Positions 59,863 through 64,000 of a stretch of DNA of 64,000 bases are shown one piece after another. Below the pieces are notes generated by a model. That model was not told the DNA's origin, made no database searches, and saw only the letters and a list, made by a program, of their open reading frames with translations. A program made the translations under genes and the position numbers. Numbering within the stretch: the stretch's first letter is position 1; each line of letters begins with the position of its first letter. Source of the stretch: DYGX01 sp035325905. GTDB taxonomy: Bacteria > Chloroflexota > Anaerolineae > Aggregatilineales > Aggregatilineaceae. The stretch covers positions 1 through 64,000 of the forward strand of contig DAOKYY010000003.1 in assembly GCA_035325905.1 (NCBI GenBank), in the 5' to 3' direction.

Positions 59863-61809
59863 GTGAACAATCGCTCTCGAAATGTATTTGTGTACGTCCT
59901 CATTATTGCGGCGATCGCTGCAATCGTGTTTGGCGTGCGCAACAACAGCACCAACGCACGCGAGATCAGCGTCAGTCGCCTCGTCAGCGATATTAACTCT
60001 GGCCGCGTGAGCGCGATCTCGGCTTCGGACGAAGGCGAGCTGACGGCAACCTACGACAACAACGACATTCGGACGGCGCAAATCCCCGCGAACACCGAGG
60101 ATCCGGTTTCGGTTCTGGCGTCGCTCGGGGCGGATAAGGAACAGCTCAATACCGTCGAGTTCGAGTTCACCAAGCCGAGCAACCTGTTCAACTGGATCGG
60201 GCTGATCGGGACATTTCTGCCGCTGCTGTTGATCGGCGGCTTCATCTACCTCATGCTGCGCCAGGCGCAGGGGTCGAACAACCAGGCGATGTCGTTCGGC
60301 AAGAGCCGCGCGCGGATGTTCACCGGCGACCAGCCGACCGTGACGTTCGACGACGTGGCGGGCGCCGACGAAGCGAAAGAAGAACTGCGCGAAGTGGTCG
60401 AGTTCCTGAAGGACCCGGAGCGGTTCATTCAGCTTGGCGCGCGCATCCCGAAGGGTGTGCTGCTGGTCGGCCACCCCGGCACCGGTAAGACGCTGCTGGC
60501 GAAGGCGGTCAGCGGCGAGGCGGGCGTGCCGTTCTTCAGCATTTCTGGCTCGGAATTCGTCGAGATGTTCGTCGGCGTGGGCGCCAGCCGCGTCCGCGAC
60601 CTGTTTGACCAGGCCAAGCGCCACAGCCCGTGCATCATCTTTGTGGACGAAATCGACGCGGTCGGTCGCCAGCGCGGCGCCGGATTGGGCGGCAGCCACG
60701 ACGAGCGCGAGCAGACGCTCAACCAGATTCTGGTCGAGATGGACGGCTTCGACACCGATACGAACGTGATTATCGTCGCGGCCACCAACCGCCCGGACAT
60801 CCTCGACCCGGCCCTGCTGCGCCCCGGCCGGTTTGACCGGCGTGTCGTGCTCGACCGGCCCGACATGCGCGGGCGCGAGGCGATCCTCAAGGTCCACGCG
60901 CGCGGCAAGCCGCTGGCCTCGGATGTCGATCTCAGCGTGCTGGCGAAGTCCTCACCGGGGTTTGTGGGCGCTGACCTGGAAAACCTGGTCAACGAGGCGG
61001 CGATCGTCGCCGCTCGCAAGAACAAGAAAAGCATCAGCATGCGGGACTTCGAAGAGGCGCTGGAGCGCGTCGTCCTGGGGCCAGAGCGCCGCAGCCGCCT
61101 GATCTCCGAAGAAGAGAAGCGGCTGATCGCCTACCACGAGGCCGGCCACGCGATCGTCTTCCACAAGCTGCCGCACACCGACCCGGTTCGCAAGGTGACG
61201 ATCGTGGCGCGCGGCATGGCGGGCGGCGTGACGTGGACTATGCCGGAGAACGATGGCGCGCTGGGCACAACCAAGCGCTACTTCGACCAGATCGCGGGCG
61301 CGCTGGGCGGGCGCGCCGCCGAGGAGATCGTCTTTGGCGACGTGACCAACGGCGCGTCGAGCGACCTGGAGAACGTGACGCGGATCGCCCGCACGATGGT
61401 CACGCGCTGGGGCATGAGTCCCAAGCTGGGGCCGCGCGTTTTCGGCCAGAAGGAGGAATTGATCTTCCTGGGCCGCGAAATCGGCGAGCAGCGCGACTAC
61501 AGCGAGAGCGTGGCCGAGGTGATCGACGAGGAAGTGCACGAGATCGTCTCGACGGCGTACACGCGTGCGCTCGACGTGCTGCGCGAGAACCGCGACAAGC
61601 TCGACGCGGTGGCCGAACGCCTGATCGAGGTCGAGACGTTGGGCCGCGAGGAATTCCTTGAGCTGATGGGCGACCGCCCTCCTGGCCCGGCGAGCGAGCC
61701 GCCGGGCGAGCCTGCCGCACGGGCCGAGGCCAGCGCGAAGGGCGACGGCAAGCAGCCCGACAGCGATATGCCCCCTGCTCCGCTCGGCACGGCGCCCTCG
61801 CCCGCCTAA
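59863..61809 (+). CDS. ftsH: ATP-dependent zinc metalloprotease FtsH
   Basis: Membrane AAA protease for misfolded and short-lived proteins. In 648 residues: membrane helix (about 8-24), periplasmic domain, second helix (about 113-131), AAA domain with Walker A GHPGTGKT (about 204-211), Walker B IIFVDEIDAVG, SRH ATNRPDILDPALLRPGRFDRR, and a peptidase domain with the zinc site HEAGH (425-429) and the third ligand in the SSDLEN segment. Walker A has His where most FtsH proteins have Pro (GPPGTGKT). The C-terminus (about 605-648) is a Pro/Ala-rich tail. GTG start with GGAGG six bases upstream. Confidence 0.97.
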   Translation: MNNRSRNVFVYVLIIAAIAAIVFGVRNNSTNAREISVSRLVSDINSGRVSAISASDEGELTATYDNNDIRTAQIPANTEDPVSVLASLGADKEQLNTVEFEFTKPSNLFNWIGLIGTFLPLLLIGGFIYLMLRQAQGSNNQAMSFGKSRARMFTGDQPTVTFDDVAGADEAKEELREVVEFLKDPERFIQLGARIPKGVLLVGHPGTGKTLLAKAVSGEAGVPFFSISGSEFVEMFVGVGASRVRDLFDQAKRHSPCIIFVDEIDAVGRQRGAGLGGSHDEREQTLNQILVEMDGFDTDTNVIIVAATNRPDILDPALLRPGRFDRRVVLDRPDMRGREAILKVHARGKPLASDVDLSVLAKSSPGFVGADLENLVNEAAIVAARKNKKSISMRDFEEALERVVLGPERRSRLISEEEKRLIAYHEAGHAIVFHKLPHTDPVRKVTIVARGMAGGVTWTMPENDGALGTTKRYFDQIAGALGGRAAEEIVFGDVTNGASSDLENVTRIARTMVTRWGMSPKLGPRVFGQKEELIFLGREIGEQRDYSESVAEVIDEEVHEIVSTAYTRALDVLRENRDKLDAVAERLIEVETLGREEFLELMGDRPPGPASEPPGEPAARAEASAKGDGKQPDSDMPPAPLGTAPSPA

Positions 61810-61839
61810 AGGCGAAAGCGGACACAGGGACCAACAACG

Positions 61840-61871
61840 AAGAGCCTCGCGGAATTGGCGAGGCTCTTTTT
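61840..61871 (+). terminator. Strong terminator of ftsH
   Basis: AAGAGCCTCGC (61840-61850) pairs perfectly with GCGAGGCTCTT (61858-61868), followed by further T bases. Confidence 0.9.
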
Positions 61872-61902
61872 GTGCCTGGCGCAGGAAACGCCGACCGGCG
61901 GT

Positions 61903-63657
61903 TTATGGCTCGCCGCGCTCGCGCGCTTCCATCTCCATACGGGCCAGCTCGCGCCGCAGAATCTTACCAACGGTCGTGCGCGGCAGCTCGCTGACGAACT
62001 CGATCCGCGACGGGATTTCGTAACGCGCCAGCTTCTTCGCGGCGAAGTCCCGAAGCTGATCGGCAGTGAGCGTTTCGCCCGGCTTGATCACCACCCACGC
62101 TTTGAGCGCTTCCTGCCCGACCTTGGCGGGGTCTGGGTGCGGAATGGCGGCCACGCCGACTTCCTGCACGGCGGGATGTTCCATCAGCACGTCCTCCACA
62201 TTGCGCGGGTAGACGTTCAAGCCGCCGATCAGCGCCATGTCCTTCTTGCGATCGACGATGTAGAAATAGCCGTCCTCGTCCATCCGCGCGATGTCGCCGG
62301 TGTAAAGCCACTTTTGCCCGTCCGGCCCGTCGCGCAGCGCGTTCGCGGTTTCGGTCGGCATGCCGTGATAGCCGCGCATCAGTTGCGGCCCGCGCATCAG
62401 CAGCTCGCCCACCTCCCCGACCGGTACATCCGAGATCCCGTCGTCCAGATCGACGATCCGCATCTCCATATCCGGCAGTGGCAGCCCGATCGAGCCGGTC
62501 CGGTTTTCGCCGCGCACCGGGTTGACGTGGGACGCGGTCGGCGCCTCGCTCATGCCGAAGCCTTCGAGCAGCATCCCGCCCGATAGCTCCTCGAAGCGGC
62601 GCTTGGTCGCCGGGGGGAGTGGCGCCGAGCCGCTGATGCAGGCGTAGATCGAGGACAGGTCGCTCTTGCCAGCCAGAACGCGCGGGTGATTGTTGATCGC
62701 GTTGAACAGCGCCGGAACCCCCATAAACAGCGTCGGATGGAAGCAATCGATGTTATCCACTACGTCGTCAATATCGCGCGCGTTGGGAACGAGCACCATC
62801 GCGGCGTGCGTGGCGACGGCGAAGCTCATAACCGCGACCATGCCGAAGACGTGAAAGAGCGGGATCGCGGCCAGGAAGACTTCTTCGTGATCGGGGCGCG
62901 CCAGCCACGCCCGGCACTGGAGCGTGTTCGCGACCAGCGCCGAATGGGTGGACATCGCCGCTTTCGGGACGCCGGTCGTCCCCCCGGTGTACTGGAAGAT
63001 GGCGAGATCGTCGCCGGAAACTGGTACATCGGCCCGCTTGCCGGCGTAACGCGCCAGGATGTCTTGCAGCCAGTGGTCGCCGCTTTGCAGCTCGACGCGA
63101 TGGCCTTCTTTTTTCTCTTTGGCGATGCCGAACAGAAAGCGCGCCGAGCCGGGCAAATACTCTTTGATGTTCGTCACAATCACGTGCTCGACCGGGGTGC
63201 CGGGCTGAGCCGCTTTCAGGTTGTTGTAGAACAGGCTGAGCACGATCGCGGCCCGCGCGCCGGAGTCGATCAGTTGCTCTTGCAGGCGCTGGGGCGGATA
63301 GGTCGGGTTCGTGGCAACGACCACTCCGCCCGCTTTCAGGATGGCGAAAAATGCGATCACGAACTGGGCGCAGTTGGGCATGATGATCGCGACGCGGTCG
63401 CCTTTGCGCAGCCCGTGATCGACCAGCGCCGCGGCCAGAGCGTCCGACAGGCTGTTGAGCGTGCGGTAGTCGAGCGCCGTCTTGACTCGCCCGACCAGGG
63501 GCAGCCGCGCCGAGGTGATCGTGGCCGTCGCGTCGCCGTGACGCTGCGCCGCTTCGACGAGGTACTGGTGCAACGGAAAGTCAGGATACGGCGCGAGCGA
63601 ATGCGGGACCTGCGGATCGTAGTGCTGGAGCCAGGGCTTGTCCTGATAGGTAATCAT
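61903..63657 (-). CDS. fadD: Long-chain acyl-CoA synthetase (AMP-forming)
   Basis: Activates fatty acids to acyl-CoA through an acyl-adenylate. The 584-residue protein of the ANL superfamily has the P-loop-like YTGGTTGVPKAAMSTH, the A5 motif GFGMSEA, the A7 motif YTGDIARMDEDGYFYIVDRKK and A8 DMALIGGLNVYPRNVED, and the catalytic Lys near the end in TTVGKILRREL. The start is uncertain: ATG at 63657 has GGAG directly before it, while the ATG at 63690 would give 11 more residues. It converges with ftsH and is divergent from the recombinase at the window end. Chain-length preference cannot be read. Confidence 0.92.
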   Translation of the reverse strand: MITYQDKPWLQHYDPQVPHSLAPYPDFPLHQYLVEAAQRHGDATATITSARLPLVGRVKTALDYRTLNSLSDALAAALVDHGLRKGDRVAIIMPNCAQFVIAFFAILKAGGVVVATNPTYPPQRLQEQLIDSGARAAIVLSLFYNNLKAAQPGTPVEHVIVTNIKEYLPGSARFLFGIAKEKKEGHRVELQSGDHWLQDILARYAGKRADVPVSGDDLAIFQYTGGTTGVPKAAMSTHSALVANTLQCRAWLARPDHEEVFLAAIPLFHVFGMVAVMSFAVATHAAMVLVPNARDIDDVVDNIDCFHPTLFMGVPALFNAINNHPRVLAGKSDLSSIYACISGSAPLPPATKRRFEELSGGMLLEGFGMSEAPTASHVNPVRGENRTGSIGLPLPDMEMRIVDLDDGISDVPVGEVGELLMRGPQLMRGYHGMPTETANALRDGPDGQKWLYTGDIARMDEDGYFYIVDRKKDMALIGGLNVYPRNVEDVLMEHPAVQEVGVAAIPHPDPAKVGQEALKAWVVIKPGETLTADQLRDFAAKKLARYEIPSRIEFVSELPRTTVGKILRRELARMEMEARERGEP

Positions 63658-63808
63658 ACTCCGGTGCGCTGTCGCGCGTGCTCCTTTCATCGTAAGTCGG
63701 GCGCGGATAAAGAGTTGTTGCAATCGTGACAGTAGGTATAGTATTAGTATTCGGATTCTAGAGGAAAAAATCAACCGGGACCAACTGGGGCGCAAGCAGG
63801 GAATCGTC

Positions 63809-64000
63809 ATGGTGATGCCGGGCAGACAGTTACCGCTCTTTTCGTCCGATATCGAGCACGCGCTGACGCGGCGCAGCACGCTTGCGGACGCAATTGGGCC
63901 GTTTCAGGAGCACCTGCGTCACGAGGGGCGGAGCCAGCACACGATCGACGCGTTTTCATCCGATCTGCGGCTGGCGGTCGAGTTCTTCGGCGGCGACATG
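63809..64000 (+). CDS. Tyrosine recombinase, N-terminal SAM-like domain (3' end outside window)
   Basis: The first 64 residues of a tyrosine recombinase. IGPFQEHLRHEGRSQHTI and FSSDLRLAVEFFG are the typical SAM-like core-binding domain of XerC/XerD-type integrases; the catalytic domain lies beyond the window. AGGGAA is about six bases upstream of the ATG, and a second ATG follows at 63815. The frame is open to the window edge. An AT-rich divergent promoter region (about 63715-63775) separates it from the acyl-CoA synthetase gene. It could be a Xer-type housekeeping recombinase or an integrase. Confidence 0.75.
   Translation, partial: MVMPGRQLPLFSSDIEHALTRRSTLADAIGPFQEHLRHEGRSQHTIDAFSSDLRLAVEFFGGDM

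Overview
The window is a GC-rich (roughly 65%), densely coding bacterial chromosome segment with about 50 protein genes, three tRNAs and almost no mobile DNA. The gene content points to Chloroflexota, most likely an Anaerolineae-type lineage. It combines LytR-CpsA-Psr cell-wall chemistry, many TPR and pre-peptidase-C-like secreted proteins, a PknB-type kinase, SARP/BTAD regulation, PduO-type cobalamin adenosyltransferase, and several conserved proteins I cannot place in any other phylum. This assignment is an inference from gene content. Promoters look like ordinary sigma-70 sites (TTGACA/TATAAT, 16-18 bp spacers), often with a GGTATAAT extended -10.

Layout. 1-1.5 kb: end of an operon with a truncated sugar-type ABC ATPase and a family 2 glycosyltransferase. 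1.7-3.6 kb: LCP cell-wall ligase. 3.6-11.9 kb (minus): a DNA-end-processing operon, in transcription order a degenerate SF1 helicase-like protein, an intact UvrD-type helicase, a RecB-family Fe-S nuclease, RecJ and a YigZ/IMPACT protein, with a LexA-like dyad in its leader. 12.1-14.9 kb: Ca2+-type P-ATPase. 15.1-21.0 kb (minus): two S41 C-terminal processing proteases, SmpB, an unknown protein, tRNA-Arg(TCG), TrpS and a zinc-ribbon protein. 21.1-29.4 kb: hybrid receiver/histidine kinase, TPR membrane protein and a 1.75-kilo-residue secreted protein made of about 15 pre-peptidase-like domains. 29.5-32.0 kb: tRNA-Leu(GAG), then plsX-fabF. 32.1-37.6 kb: lytic transglycosylase, and a TPR-trmFO-hflX-membrane protein operon.

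37.6-39.0 kb holds the most unusual gene: a TIR-like domain fused to a tyrosine recombinase with all catalytic residues, preceded by an 11-bp perfect inverted repeat. 39.4-43.9 kb (minus): ribokinase, OmpR-type regulator, sensor kinase and cobalamin adenosyltransferase. 44.0-46.8 kb: aconitase. 47.1-49.1 kb: a pair of unknown proteins, probably with winged helices. 49.2-50.6 kb: tRNA-Arg(TCT) and a SARP-like regulator whose ATPase P-loop has decayed. 50.8-54.3 kb: HhH membrane protein, DUF971 protein, unknown helical protein, hpt and a CCA/poly(A) polymerase. 54.3-58.2 kb (minus): rsmD, a URO-D-family protein, a TPR protein and a YfhO-like membrane protein. 58.4-61.8 kb: PknB-type kinase and FtsH. 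61.9-64.0 kb: acyl-CoA synthetase and the start of a second tyrosine recombinase.

The best candidates for something undescribed are the TIR-recombinase fusion, the split AddAB/AdnAB-like helicase-nuclease operon, and a 30-bp inverted repeat inside the nuclease gene that exactly brackets its iron-sulfur cysteines and could in principle invert.
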